Source of the DNA: Sycobia sp. Sy_11
Taxonomy: Eukaryota; Arthropoda; Insecta; Hymenoptera; Epichrysomallidae
Direction: 5' to 3'
Assembly (NCBI GenBank): GCA_018907035.1
Contig: JACCIC010000001.1
Span: 1,356,001 to 1,420,000, forward strand
DNA: 64,000 nt
Made by a program: the position numbers and the translations under genes. Under the pieces are notes generated by a model, which had not been told where the DNA came from, did no database searches, and was given only the letters and a program-made list of their open reading frames with translations. Of the stretch, positions 36,121-47,880 are shown piece by piece (position 1 is the stretch's first letter; each line of letters opens with the position of its first letter).

Positions 36121-36950
36121 GTATACATAGGCGTGTAAATATTGTAGGGTCGTATTATGTAAGTACTCGATGGCATTAATGGAAAATTTTTCGTCCGTTT
36201 GGGATGATTTTTCTCAAAAAATTAGTTTGGCGTTATTTATAAATTGAACTGTATTGATTTTTAATGTATTATTAATTATTAATATTGAATTATAAGCAAT
36301 AAATACGTGCCATTCTTTATTATATCGACAAATTTATCATGTACTTCTTTATTATATTTTTTTAACGATAACAAACAGCTCTTTTTTAGTGAAAAAGAAA
36401 AAAATTTCTTAGGATTAACGAAGTCAGTGAAGCGGCATTGCATCATACGTGTTTATTTTATGTTTACTTTCAAATCGAAGAAAACCGTATAGTATCACAA
36501 AAATAATGTGGCGATGGAGAGTTATTCAAATTTTTGCTTTTATCATAGTTGTTTCACGGCAGTTAGGTGGCATCCAGAGTCCCAGTGCCCATTACATCGG
36601 ACTAATTTTAAAATCGCGGCTACGGCAAAATTCTGTGGCTCCCCTGACGAAAATGTCAATAAACGTAATATTAATTTTTTTAAAATTTATTTTTATCTCT
36701 TGAGACACTCGATATAAATTAAGTCTTTGTTTCACACAGTGCAACTTTATCAAATGACTTTTAAATTTTAAATTTAATTTCTCTATACAAAATGAAATGT
36801 ACAATCACTCTCGGCATCTAACCATAATACACAGACGGTATAAAAGATTTTTTATTTATTAGTCGCCCTTTGTTTATTGCAAGTAATTGAAAAAAATCCT
36901 GGAATTTTTCAAAAATCTGTACAACTATATTACATAGCTTCGCCGCTTCC
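36121..36950. other. AT-rich unique DNA
   Basis: Two overlapping plus-strand frames (36449-36703, 36508-36717) have no recognisable content. Confidence 0.5.
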
Positions 36951-37356
36951 AGTTTGAAGATCGAGCCGAGGAAAATAGGTACGCGATTGTTACTTTTATA
37001 TATCCCCTCGGCGCGTCTTCCTCCTATAGTACGATGCCCATTAAAACCGGAAGCCAAAAGCTCTCCTCGAAGGCTTCCACACATACACAGACGCGCGCGC
37101 GTGCGCGCTTGCGGACACATACCTAGCTCGGCTCGTCGGTGTGTGAATTTTACAGCGAAAATATTTACGCAACCGCTATTATTATTCGCGTTAGGCTTTT
37201 CTGCTCGCGCTTGCGATCCTTTTTTTACGTTTACAACTTGGGGCTGCGCTTAAAAAAAAAAAAAGAATCTGCAATCGCGTCGGTATAAACTGCGACTTTA
37301 TCGACCGTTACGAACATGGCTCTGTATATATATATTACACACTTTTATATGTGTAT

Positions 37357-37408
<52 letters not shown>

Positions 37409-37700
37409 TGGGGGATGGAGCGGCAGAGGATTGATTCTTAAAGAGCATTGTTGTTGAGTTCCTCGTGTTTTACAGTTTCGCAATAATTGGCTTGCTTCCG
37501 AAGGGGCGGAGGGATTTGTGCGAGAGAAGCTCCGTAACTCGCGGGAATAGTGCAGTGCGCTGTTTTACTGTCCCCTCCTCCCTGCACATCTTTATTAGGT
37601 AATGATTGGAAAACGGAACTTCAAACTGTTAAATGCGGATATGATGCGAGCTGCTGCGCTCGCGTGCGTGTTCGGTTTTTTTTTCCTGTTTTTAATCAAT
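36951..37700. other. CpG-rich block with a GA tract
   Basis: Contains GCGCGCGCGTGCGCGC alternation at about 37094-37109 and unique CpG-rich flanks. Confidence 0.5.
37360..37407. repeat. (GA)n microsatellite
   Basis: About 23 GA units. Confidence 0.95.
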
Positions 37701-38324
37701 TATTTACCTCCACTGTGACCTAATTCGGCCGCGGATCACTTTTCATTTTTTTTATTTATTTTTTCCTCGCTCTAATCGGGAATCTAGTTATTGCACGCAA
37801 CGATATACTGCTTGTAAAAGCAGTCTTATTTTTTGTTTTGGAGAAGAAAAAAAATGTGAATGTTTCCAAAATGATTTTGAACTCTGTATTCATTAGAGTT
37901 ACTACTGCGAACTGGAACTACTCTGAGCTTTGTTGCACCCCTAACAAATGACTGTTAAGGAACTGAAAAAAAGAGTTCAAATACATTTCTTAAATCACAT
38001 TCACTGTAAAATATGCGTTTATTGTAAATTTGATTATATTTTATCTATTTAAATAAAATTACATAAAGATCTAGCAATAAATATTAATTTTGTCTTTACA
38101 TTGTTTGCGACGGAAATATTCAAGCAATTCAAATCATGTACAATAACGAAACATTTTTTTCAGTAGATTTAATCGAGAGGAAATTAGAGATCGCGAATAT
38201 TTAATAACATTATATACAGTACATTTATGTATTTGTTATGTTTTTAATATTACAAATTTAAATAAATCAGTTTCTCACAGATTTCTACACTCTACAGTTG
38301 TTTAAGAAAAAAAATAGTTTATCG

Positions 38325-38385
<61 letters not shown>

Positions 38386-38600
38386 GAATTTGTAGTAAAA
38401 CGTTAATTATTTTGAGCTGCATTGGCATTACGATAGAGAGGTAAAGGTGATGATACGTATACTATAAGCATATACTAATAATTTCATTCGTATATACACC
38501 ACCGTGTTGGTATTTGTATCAGTATATATAAATATCATATCCATCTATCCCTCGGTTTTTAAAAATATTAATTAAATTTCAGTTTTGGCGAGTTACAGCT
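37701..38600. other. AT-rich DNA with a TA tract
   Basis: No genes or mobile elements recognised outside the TA tract. Confidence 0.5.
38328..38383. repeat. (TA)n microsatellite
   Basis: About 28 TA units. Confidence 0.95.
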
Positions 38601-38995
38601 GTGTATATAATATAAGAGCTTGCGCTCGGGATAAAACGTATAATTTTAATTTAATTTAATAGCTTGTATTACGTTATCTCCGCGCCGTTCAATAATGTAC
38701 CGGCTCTTTCTATAATTATAATAAAAAAAAAAAAAAGAAACAGCGCGCCTCGGACGGGATGCCGGACCGAACGCACGCACACACATACACACGCCTATAC
38801 TTGCCCGCGCCTATACACGCATGCACATTTATAGTTGGAGGTAGAGAATTCGCTGCGAGTGGCGACCGATACCGGCGAATGGGTCATTTCCTGGAGTGCA
38901 GCCTCACTAACTTTTCTCCAACCCCTCCCCTACCCTAGACAATTATTTAGTCTTCCTTTCCTCGGACTCGTGACGGCGGTGTTCTCCCCATGCCC

Positions 38996-38998
<3 letters not shown>

Positions 38999-39035
<37 letters not shown>
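38999..39035. repeat. (CT)n microsatellite
   Basis: About 18 CT units, followed after about 50 bp by another short CT run. Confidence 0.95.
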
Positions 39036-39041
<6 letters not shown>

Positions 39042-39407
39042 TTCACCCACCCTCGCGCTATCCGTTTCTTGTATTTCTCACGCAGTCTCCCTCTCTCTTT
39101 ATATTTATATATGTGTATTCCAACGCTCGACGGATCTATCCCGAGGGATTATAGTTCTGACTTCCGTTATTTACGTATAGGAAACAAATAAGAGAAACGT
39201 CCCTCCGTAAGCTTCTTTAAATACTGAGTGCGCGTATAGTACAAATTAATTTGACTTTTACGAAAAGAAAAACTATGTTTGAGGATCTTCTGTATGCATA
39301 GTATTATGTGTATTCTTCAGTCGCATTTTCGTTAATGCGGAAGCAGATCATCGTGACGCTCAACCGATTTTTTTTTAAAATCCATAATCTTCATCGTTAT
39401 GGGGAAT

Positions 39408-39419
39408 TACAACAACAAC

Positions 39420-39481
<62 letters not shown>
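39408..39481. repeat. (ACA)/(ATA)n trinucleotide array
   Basis: Four ACA units pass into about 20 ATA units, giving poly-Asn in one frame. Confidence 0.95.
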
Positions 39482-39742
39482 GATTAAAGGAGAAGGACTC
39501 CAAAGATCTCGGAGAGATTACTTCTTCTGCTTCTCAGAAATTCCAATTCACTCCTCCCCCCCCCCACATACTATAGCGATATATTGCGCGTTCGGCAATA
39601 CCGCGAGATTCGCCCCTCCTCGTCCTCATCCTCCACCTTCTTTAAATACATCCCAATATATGTGTGTTTGCAGTGTGCCCGTCGAGTCGCGCGCTCCGCA
39701 GGTGTCGAAAGAGAGGTGCCGAATCGCGTCGATCGGAATTCA

Positions 39743-39763
39743 GATATATATATATATATATAT
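39743..39763. repeat. (TA)n microsatellite
   Basis: About 10 TA units ending in TATTTATAT. Confidence 0.9.
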
Positions 39764-39893
39764 TTATATTGGAACCGGCGGCGCGCTCTTTGCCGACCCG
39801 TCAGTATTATGCCGCCCCTTAATCTCGTTATCGCGGCTTTTCTCTCATTCTCTCGCATAAAAAAGAGCTGGTCTGACGTCTGTCAATGAAGGC

Positions 39894-39895
<2 letters not shown>

Positions 39896-39951
<56 letters not shown>
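39896..39951. repeat. (TA)n microsatellite
   Basis: About 28 TA units. Confidence 0.95.
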
Positions 39952-39954
<3 letters not shown>

Positions 39955-40679
39955 CTACGAACTTTTTATTTCTCTTACGAGAACGGTAATCCAGCTGTTA
40001 TACTCAAGAGGAGAAAAAAACGTGAAAAATTGACGAGAGAGCGCGAAAATTATTGTTATGGGGCGCTTGATAATTTTGTTATTGGTGGCGCATTTACCGT
40101 TTTAATCTACGAAGAGCTCAAAAAAGTTGCAGAAGTCTTTTTACAAATCTTTGAATAATTTTTTTCAATCTCTGAATTCCATTATATCTCATTTTATAAT
40201 TTTATAATTCATCTTTTATAGTTCATTCGCGGTAGACTTTTATCTTTTAAATCTAATTTATTCTGTGTTTCCCATTTAGAAGCACGTATTTACAATTGTA
40301 CATATAGGTTTTCATACTGCGATAGGGAAGTTGGCACCTCTAAATAAATACAACAGGTCGATAGAATCGTTCTTATAGTAGGAAAATGGCAATTAAATTG
40401 CAACTTGTGTACAATTTATCTTACATTATATACAATTTTTTGCACAATGTGAACCATCAAATCGCGCTTGTCATGTTATAAGTTTAGGTCCTTGTGATAT
40501 GTTACATTTCCTCGCTATGTATATAGACTGAAACAAAATTTTATAGATTTAAATAAATGTTTTTCATATTAAATATGTGGTTTATCGGTATACCATTATT
40601 TAACAACTCATTCAAAATAAGTAATTTACATATTTAATATATTGAAAGATTTTTTTTTAAAAAATCGATTTTTGATGTT

Positions 40680-40712
40680 AAAAAATATTTATTTGATAAA
40701 TAAATATTTTTT
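40680..40712. repeat. perfect 15-bp inverted repeat
   Basis: Arms 40680-40694 (AAAAAATATTTATTT) and 40698-40712 are exact reverse complements around a 3-nt GAT spacer. AT-rich DNA makes such palindromes easier to get by chance, but a perfect 15-bp arm is still notable. Confidence 0.85.
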
Positions 40713-41449
40713 AAAAACACAATGTTTTAATATTGTATAGTTCAAAAAAATATAAAAAGGAACTGTAACATTTTAGCTTATTAAGCTGTCTTTTTCGTAA
40801 TCTTAAAATATGTAAGCCAGTAAGCCTAATTACATATTATATTGCAATTAAGAATAATTGTATTTATATATTTTTCCATCATTTTTATAGTATATTATAT
40901 TATATGAATATGTAGTTTATATTATATGTTATATTATTGTACGGTACGCGACGCGACACAACTCAATTCCAAACGCAAGCACTCTGCCGTACACATAATT
41001 ATTAATTTTAGTGATTCCTTATATAGTAACAGACAGTCACGCATTATAATGCAAGTGGCAAGGCAAAACGTGGATACACCTGGCGAGAAATTATTTAAAC
41101 ATTTTTTATTTTTAACAAATGAGGTATTAATATTAATGCGATATACGAATTAGATTAAGTACAATGCTCTGAAGAACAATTTTGAAGTCAATTTTCATGA
41201 ATTCTTTTTCGATAATTCGTAATGTGGTATAAATTAAAAAAATAAATCGTTTCAACAGTTAATACATAAATTGATATATTTTGTTCTAACGAAAAACGCG
41301 CTTGTTTATATTAAACAAATAATTTGTCATTTCAATTTGAACAACTGTATTTATTTAAAATGACCAAATCTTTTTTTAGTGTATAATATATAGTGCGGGG
41401 TTGATTTTTAATCGGCTTAAAATCACTTCGCTTTGAAGTAAAATGTCCA

Positions 41450-41451
<2 letters not shown>

Positions 41452-41505
<54 letters not shown>
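41452..41505. repeat. (TA)n microsatellite
   Basis: About 27 TA units. Confidence 0.95.
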
Positions 41506-41508
<3 letters not shown>

Positions 41509-41961
41509 CATAATAAAAAAAATCTCCAATGTGCAATCGTCGAAAGGTAACGTGAAAATGGTAAATTTGTATATAATACCGTTTCGAACCATGGGTTCAT
41601 TGCTCGATCACGCACAAAAAAAAAGACAACAACCTATTCTTTGTGCATAAATACAAAGGGCAGAGCGTCGCGTCCGGCTGACGAATAAGAACCGTACAGA
41701 CGTGATAAAATTAGACGGCGCGCGCGCGCACGTAGGTGACCCTCCCCGTCCCCGCCAAGTCTGGATTGTACCTGGGGCGCGCAACCGCAGCGCCGATAAT
41801 AATCCGAGGACCCGATGCGCGCGCCTCGCGGCGCGTCGCGCCCTAAGCTCCGTTGCGTATCCGTGCGTAAACGGGTGGCGACCGACGCGACGGCTCGCTG
41901 CTGCCCCAAGCGGGCGCCGCGCTATACTACCTGTTTCGGAGCAGATGGGGCCTTCCCGACG

Positions 41962-41962
<1 letters not shown>

Positions 41963-42031
<69 letters not shown>

Positions 42032-42044
42032 ATCTCTCTCTTTC
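41963..42044. repeat. (CT)n microsatellite
   Basis: About 32 uninterrupted CT units, then TTTCTAT and further CT. Confidence 0.96.
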
Positions 42045-42117
42045 AGTGTTGGGAAGATCGAGGGAGATCGACGCGGCTGTGTTTTCTCAACAAGGGGCCA
42101 TGCCATTACTGGGCCCC

Positions 42118-42119
<2 letters not shown>

Positions 42120-42150
<31 letters not shown>
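42120..42150. repeat. (GA)n microsatellite
   Basis: About 15 GA units, 76 bp downstream of the CT array and in inverted orientation to it. Confidence 0.95.
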
Positions 42151-42155
<5 letters not shown>

Positions 42156-42480
42156 TGCAACCCGCGCTCACGAATGTTACATTATACTCCCTCGCCCGCT
42201 CCTTCGCCATACGGGGCTGTCAATATTATACGCGAGGTTCGCGCCGTGGCTCCCTCTTGTAGCTCTGTCCGTAGTCGAGGGGGTGATTTCGCAATGCCGG
42301 GCCTCGGAATTCAGTCGAGAATTCGGGGATTTTTTGGATTCTCGCCTGTGTAGAAAACGATTGGGATCCTCGCGCGAGAGAAAGCGAGCCAGCAGCTTTA
42401 TTTCGTCGCAGGGGAGGGGGAAGAGTGTGAATCGGCCGAGCCTCATGTTGGATGTTTTGCGAGAAGTTTGTAAATTTGCC

Positions 42481-43260
42481 TTTATTTTATTGAATCTTAA
42501 GTTAAAGAATCCTCGACATAAAAATTTATGTATTATGTATTATGTATGTATTAGCTTATTCATTATTATCGAATTTATTGTCTTACATTAAATATTATAT
42601 ACCTTACCGTACAGTGCCGTCAATTTCAAACGGTGAACATCGGGGCTCCGTCATCTATCCGAAAAAAAGTTAAGCAACTCGAAAATAGACTAGGCACAGC
42701 GAATTATTCATTGATTTAGTCTAATAATGCTCTATAATAGGCGAAAATGCATTTTTCCCCTTTACAGTGACATGATTTCATCCGGTTCTAATTTAGAGGG
42801 AGGGCACTTCGTTTATCGACTTATAGCTTTCTACAATAATAATATAAAATTAATATATTAAGAACCCAATTCGGAAGTTCAATTTCACTGGTTACTACAC
42901 TTGGATGAAAAATAAACTTTTATCATACAAACTAAGAATTATTGTGTTTTTGAGTCTACTGGGTCGAATGCTGTTAAGAAATTAAAAGAAAAAATCAAAC
43001 TTCGCCTTACTTCTATATTTCTCAACGGCATTGGACCGAGCACACACACACACACACACAAGAATATAAGAATCCGAAATTTTATAATCTCAAAGATGTA
43101 ATTTTCGAAACGTGTCATTAAACAGTCGAATCGTACCTCTGAAATCTGCCGATTGGAGCCGTAATGCACTGAATTTAGAGCATCCGGTTCTTCTTGTTTA
43201 TGAACAAAAATCTGTTGTCAAGTATAATTATATCGATCGTCGTCGACGAGAAAACCCTTT
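42481..43260. other. AT-rich unique DNA
   Basis: Contains a short TATGTAT repeat (about 42525-42550) and (CA)n at 43040-43061. No gene recognised. Confidence 0.5.
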
Positions 43261-43585
43261 TTTTCATCCTCGTATACATTCGTTATAATATATAACAGAT
43301 GTTCTTTCGCTCATTTCGTCAGTCTTAAGCTTTCCGAACGCAAATATACATATATACACACGCGGACACACACATATGTATACAATATTATATTAAAACT
43401 CGCTTATTAAGTGCCAGATTTAAAGCTGCTCCACGGCCTCTCCCTTTGGTTTTTTTTTTATTCCGCCCCGCATCGACGATATCCTTTATATACGTCGAAT
43501 TAAAATACGCGCACCGTGCAGCGCCTTCCCTCCCATCCCCTCGTACTTGCCGGCAATTTGAATTCCCCGCGCCTCGTTCCATCCA

Positions 43586-43595
43586 TAATATATAA

Positions 43596-43626
<31 letters not shown>

Positions 43627-43650
43627 AATGTATGTATGTATGTATGTATA
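43586..43650. repeat. (TA)/(TATG)n compound microsatellite
   Basis: TA run followed by about eight TATG-type units with one GAATG interruption. It is the complement-type counterpart of the CATA array near 20.6 kb. Confidence 0.93.
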
Positions 43651-43660
43651 ATAAGATTTC

Positions 43661-44110
43661 GAGAGTATGTGTCGTCCTCGCGCGCGCATATATTACACAT
43701 GCTTCTCATTTACTCGCCGGCGAATTAAGCTGAAAATCTGAGGATGGGTGCGTGCAACAAGGCCCGTGGTGCGTGCGCCAGCGCTCGTTGTGTCCAGCGT
43801 CGTTGCGCCACCTCGGACACTTTTCCGATGCGAGGCGCGTGGATCGAATCGTTAAAGTTAGCGGTATATAAGCGAGACGAGGACAGGGTTCGATACAGAT
43901 CCGACAGAGATACATTTCACCTGGGAACGTTGTTTTTTATTATTGTATTCTTTTTTGTGTGATTTTTGTTCCCCCTTTTTTTTTCGTTAATATATAAAAT
44001 ATTCCTGTTTCGCAAGCCCGTGTCGCGCCGTGGATATTTATAAGGGACAATTAATTTTTCTTTGCTCCTTTATTATCGCCCCGTTTTGTCGGGAGCGCGC
44101 GCCCGCACAT
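43661..44110. other. CpG-rich unique DNA
   Basis: 43.74-43.92 kb is CpG-rich and repeat-free. Overlapping short frames on both strands carry no domain. Confidence 0.45.
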
Positions 44111-44159
44111 ACTCGGGACTTTTATAATTATTGTACAAAAAAGTTGATGTACATATACA

Positions 44160-44162
<3 letters not shown>

Positions 44163-44209
<47 letters not shown>
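44163..44209. repeat. (TA)n microsatellite
   Basis: About 23 TA units. Confidence 0.95.
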
Positions 44210-44210
<1 letters not shown>

Positions 44211-44399
44211 GTGTCAAGCACCTAAAGCAGGTGAGAATGAGGCGGTTTTCGCGTACATTCGGTGTACAGCGTTAATAAAGCGCTTATTTATATGAGCCGT
44301 TATTTTTGAAAGTGGTATTAAGTCAATATTTTTTCAATGGTTTTTTTCATTCTTTGAGGGGAAGGGGCGACAAAGAGAGAGAGAGAGAGAGAGGTGTTG

Positions 44400-45235
44400 T
44401 TAGGTTAAATTTGAGCTGTACACAAAATACTGATATAAAATTACGATTTTTTACTCTTATTGCGCTAATAGTCTGTTTAAATTTGTTTTAAAAGTTAAAA
44501 TGATTTTTTTTTCAATTAAGGGTTTCGTTAGCTTTTCATAGACTTGAATATTACTTCAAAGAATAACATTTATTATAAAAAATCGAAATAAAAGGAAAAT
44601 TAATTGCATATATTTATGAATATTCAAGTAATACAAATTGTTTTTTAACGAAAAAAATATGCAACAGAAAGAACTCAAAATACACGAATACATAAATTTA
44701 TGGGAAAAAATGTTCACTTATGCAGGTACCATAAAAGAACTTCGAAATAAGGTGTAAAATGCACAAAAACAAATACATTTTAAATTGATATCTTATTGAC
44801 AGTGAGTATAACGACGTTATTCGTGGTAAATATTGAACATGTACAATTATAAATTAATGATATTTGTATCGCTCTATAGAATTTTGTAAAATAACAAAAT
44901 ATTAATTATGTTATAAAATCTTTTCGTGTATTTCTCTTTCCAATTCTTAAACTCAACTTCCTACCAGGGAAGACTTCAAAACATATTTTTTTCTTTTGTA
45001 CGTTTTTGAACAGATTGTATTCGTAATAACCGTATAAGATTTTATTTATATGTACATTTTGAATTTCGTTCCATTAATGAAATTGTAAATTGATAAAGCT
45101 GCTTTGACGAATTTGAGAAATAGATAATGGACGAGTCGACACAATGTGTAATTTCTTATTCTAAACATAGAACGACGTGGGCAAAATGAATGATAAACAA
45201 AAATTAAGTGATCTTCTATAGTCGTGCCTGCGCCA
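44400..45235. other. AT-rich unique DNA
   Basis: No feature recognised. A small GA run precedes it at 44377-44393. Confidence 0.5.
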
Positions 45236-45297
45236 GAGACCTTTAAACTGCCTAGACGGTGCCGTATATACACATATATAGATGTATATAGGCATAT

Positions 45298-45299
<2 letters not shown>

Positions 45300-45346
<47 letters not shown>
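45300..45346. repeat. (GA)n microsatellite
   Basis: About 23 GA units inside a CpG-rich block (45.24-45.62 kb). The 210-codon minus frame over 45046-45678 is carried by this tract. Confidence 0.95.
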
Positions 45347-45348
<2 letters not shown>

Positions 45349-45690
45349 CAACGACGCGACGTAGGTACACCTCCCCAAAACAAATCCAGGCCAAAGCAGC
45401 TCTCGCCCCGTGTCGCCGGCCGCGCACAAAGAAAAATCGAGATTCGACGCCACTGCGCGGACGAGGGGCCGATAGCCCCCGTCGCTACTTACAAATATAC
45501 GCGCGCTGGCACGCACCGGCGTATATGTAAGATGTATAGGAGCTCCGAGGGAGCTCTCCCTCCCGTATATACGCAGGGCCGTGTTTGAATCGAGGCGCGA
45601 GAGGCCCGCAGCTCCCCGAAGAATAAAACATTCTTTCTTTTTTCTTTTTGGATTTTTAAATCTCACGTATTGATGCACTGAACAAAAAGT

Positions 45691-45830
45691 CTGTGATCGA
45701 GTAAATATTTATTTGTTTTGTATCGAGTAAATTATTTTCTTAAATTGAGAAAGTAACTTCTTAACTGAAGGAAGTACTACTTGATGCAAGAAGAATCCAC
45801 TTGTATCAAACGACGTCGTCTTAAATCAAA
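45691..45830 (+). repeat. dispersed repeat family, copy B
   Basis: Inverted counterpart of 1461-1593 (about 44 kb away). Aligned landmarks are AGTAAATATTT, TTGTTTTGTA, TTTTCTTAAATTGAGAAAG, AAGGAAGTAC-TACTTGATGCAAG, AAGAATCCACTTGTATCAAAC and CGTCTTAAATCAAA. The flank continues with related AT-rich palindromes to about 45910. Neither copy has coding capacity. The family is recognised from this window alone. Confidence 0.6.
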
Positions 45831-45839
45831 TCAATATTG

Positions 45840-46660
45840 TGTTAATTTAGGACAGTGGGTTTACTTGTTACAAAACCAGTAAAAGTTTAAGATCAAAAAT
45901 TAAGCGCTCGGCAATTAATACTTAAATTAACGTTTATTTATCTATCTAAATTACAAGCTCTATATTTTATCAACAAAATTTGTTTGCTTTTGAGTGTATA
46001 GCCTCGACTCTATCTATAAACATGTATCATGTAATATTTTGCTTCTGTAACAACATTAATTAATGTAATTTTGTAATTTAAAGATTAAAAATGATCTTCA
46101 GACTTTCGGCGGTGGAAGAAGTCAGTCGCAAGTTTCAACATTAAATCCGAATGACGAAGTTTATTCAGCGAATCTATTTTTATATTATATTTTTTTTTCA
46201 CTTTCAATAAATTGGATTGCATTTGTGTAGACGGAAGAACTTTTTGCAATTTCTTGCACTTTGTTTCGGTAGAAAGATCGTGCTACAAGTGTGAAAACTA
46301 GTCCGAAAAGTTATTTGTTATCCATTTTGTGTGGATTTATAGCACGAAAAAAAAAAACAAGAGACATGCATGCCATTGATTTATAGCTGACCTCTACAGG
46401 CGTTTCGACGTACGATATTTGGATCAAATGAACAACAAACGTATAACGAAGTTGTACGCAAAGCTTCCCACTCGACTCTACAGGCTGCAGCAATTTTTGA
46501 GTTAATAATTTTTCTTTAAAAACAAGGTTTTAGCTAATTATTTAACTTTGTCTTATTTAACTCAATGCCGAATAAGTTCTATAGAACAAACGGTATATTA
46601 CGTATACTAATTATTAGTTACGAAAGAGAATTTTTTTTTTTTAGAAAAGGCCCATGGACT
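45840..46660. other. AT-rich unique DNA
   Basis: A 60-codon minus frame at 46311-46493 has no recognised motif. Nothing else found. Confidence 0.5.
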
Positions 46661-47880
46661 TTTCAAGACGGCCCTGTGTAGACGGGAGGGAAAAAAGCGC
46701 GTCGCGACGGTATATATAGGATAAAAAAAGAGCTCGCGTGTTACTCCCTCTTTCAGGGCCCAATGCCCTTGTCTCCCTTCTCCCTCTCACTCACTCACTC
46801 ACTCACTCACTCACTCACTCACTCACTCACTCTCCCCCATCCGTATTCCGTTGCTTGGCGTCTATACGTACTCTCCCTGCACCGGTCTCTCTTTCTCTCT
46901 CGTCTCGAGGAAACGACCTGTCAACGCACGCGCGCGCCGCATCCGTGTGCGGGCGTGCGTGCTTATAATGCATGCGTGTACGTACGTGTGTGTATGGTCG
47001 CGCGCCCGCGCGCGCGACGGAGCAGCTGTCCGCCAGGTGCGTTGGTCCACGGGCCAATCGTGTGCCGCGGCGCGCGTGCGCCCGCGTCGCTCTCTTCTAT
47101 ATATATGTATATATATATACATATAAAATATCCTATACCCACACGCGCTTGTACTCGCGTACACTGCGAGTTTTTAGGTGTATAATATAATACGGTTCTC
47201 AACTCTGGGCTCGAGGGGCCCAAAAAGAGGGAGAGAGAAAGAGCACACAAATAAACCCGGGGAGAGATCTCGACCTCCCCCTACGAGCACACGCGTAGTT
47301 TTACCTGGTTTTACCTGCGCGCCGGTCAAGAACCTGTCAGCCCTTTATACACTGCCGGTGCGCAGGCGAAGGGCCCTGTTACATGTATAGGCTCGTGCAT
47401 ATATATATGTACGAAAAATCGATTCTTCCCTCTCCCCTCATCCTAGACAGAGACGTTTTCGCCTACATATGCACGCGGGCTTATAGAAAAGCAATATAAT
47501 AGCCGAAACGCGTATAGCTATACCTTTAGAGGCTTGCGTTTCTCTCGCATACGTGCGACGAGTAGGTGAGGCGGCCGCGGCGCGGGACAAAAGGGCGCGT
47601 TCGCCGAGAGGAAAACGCTGACTATAGCGTGATCGATGGATCTGCTTCTCTCGATCGACGTGTACCCGCGCGCGACCGCCAAAGCCCCGAAGGAATTATC
47701 ATCGCCGCGCGTCTGACTTTCGGCCGGCGCGGCGTGGGCGAAGGGAGCCGTCGGTGGAGAGGGGGAGAGAGAGAGAGAGAGAGAAAGAAGGAATCTTAGG
47801 GTACCGATGATTATAAGCGGGGAAAAGAGGGTCAAGGAGAACGTTTTTAGTTTTTACGAGTTTTCGAACCTCCGAGCTTT
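46661..47880. other. CpG-rich block
   Basis: Contains the CACT array, CGCG-rich DNA at 46.92-47.09 kb and 47.56-47.74 kb, a short TA run (47099-47124) and a GA run at 47766-47783. The 140-codon plus frame at 46763-47185 reads Ser-Leu-Thr-His from the CACT array and is rejected. Confidence 0.5.
46787..46831. repeat. (CACT)n tetranucleotide array
   Basis: About 11 CACT units. Confidence 0.95.

Larger units (their letters stand above)
38601..40000. other. CpG-rich block with CT, AAT and TA tracts
   Basis: GC-rich unique DNA at 38.74-39.2 kb and 39.54-39.85 kb between arrays. The 153-codon plus frame at 39399-39860 starts in the AAT array (poly-Asn) and is an artefact. Confidence 0.5.
40001..41600. 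other. AT-rich DNA
   Basis: No gene recognised. Contains the perfect hairpin at 40680-40712 and a TA tract. Nearby TATTATATTATATGAATATG repetition (about 40890-40935) is loose. Confidence 0.5.
41610..42480. other. CpG-dense block with facing CT and GA tracts
   Basis: 41.70-41.95 kb is among the most CpG-rich stretches of the window. The 258-codon plus frame at 41815-42591, the longest in the window, runs through both arrays (Ser-Leu then Arg-Glu) and has no recognisable domain. Confidence 0.5.

Noticed and set aside
41815..42591. 258-codon plus-strand open frame, the longest in the window
   Set aside because: It runs through a CT array (Ser-Leu) and a GA array (Arg-Glu), which never contain stops. 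The remaining parts have no domain or splice context.
45046..45678. 210-codon minus-strand open frame
   Set aside because: Its middle is a Ser-Leu run from the GA array, and the flanks show no recognisable protein.
46787..46831. CACT array as an interstitial telomeric repeat
   Set aside because: The unit differs from the insect TTAGG repeat and no TTAGG run occurs in the window.
47299..47318. Two tandem GTTTTACCTG copies, read on the minus strand as CAG/GTAAAAC donors
   Set aside because: No upstream exon or acceptor on the minus strand. A 10-bp duplication is easily explained by slippage.
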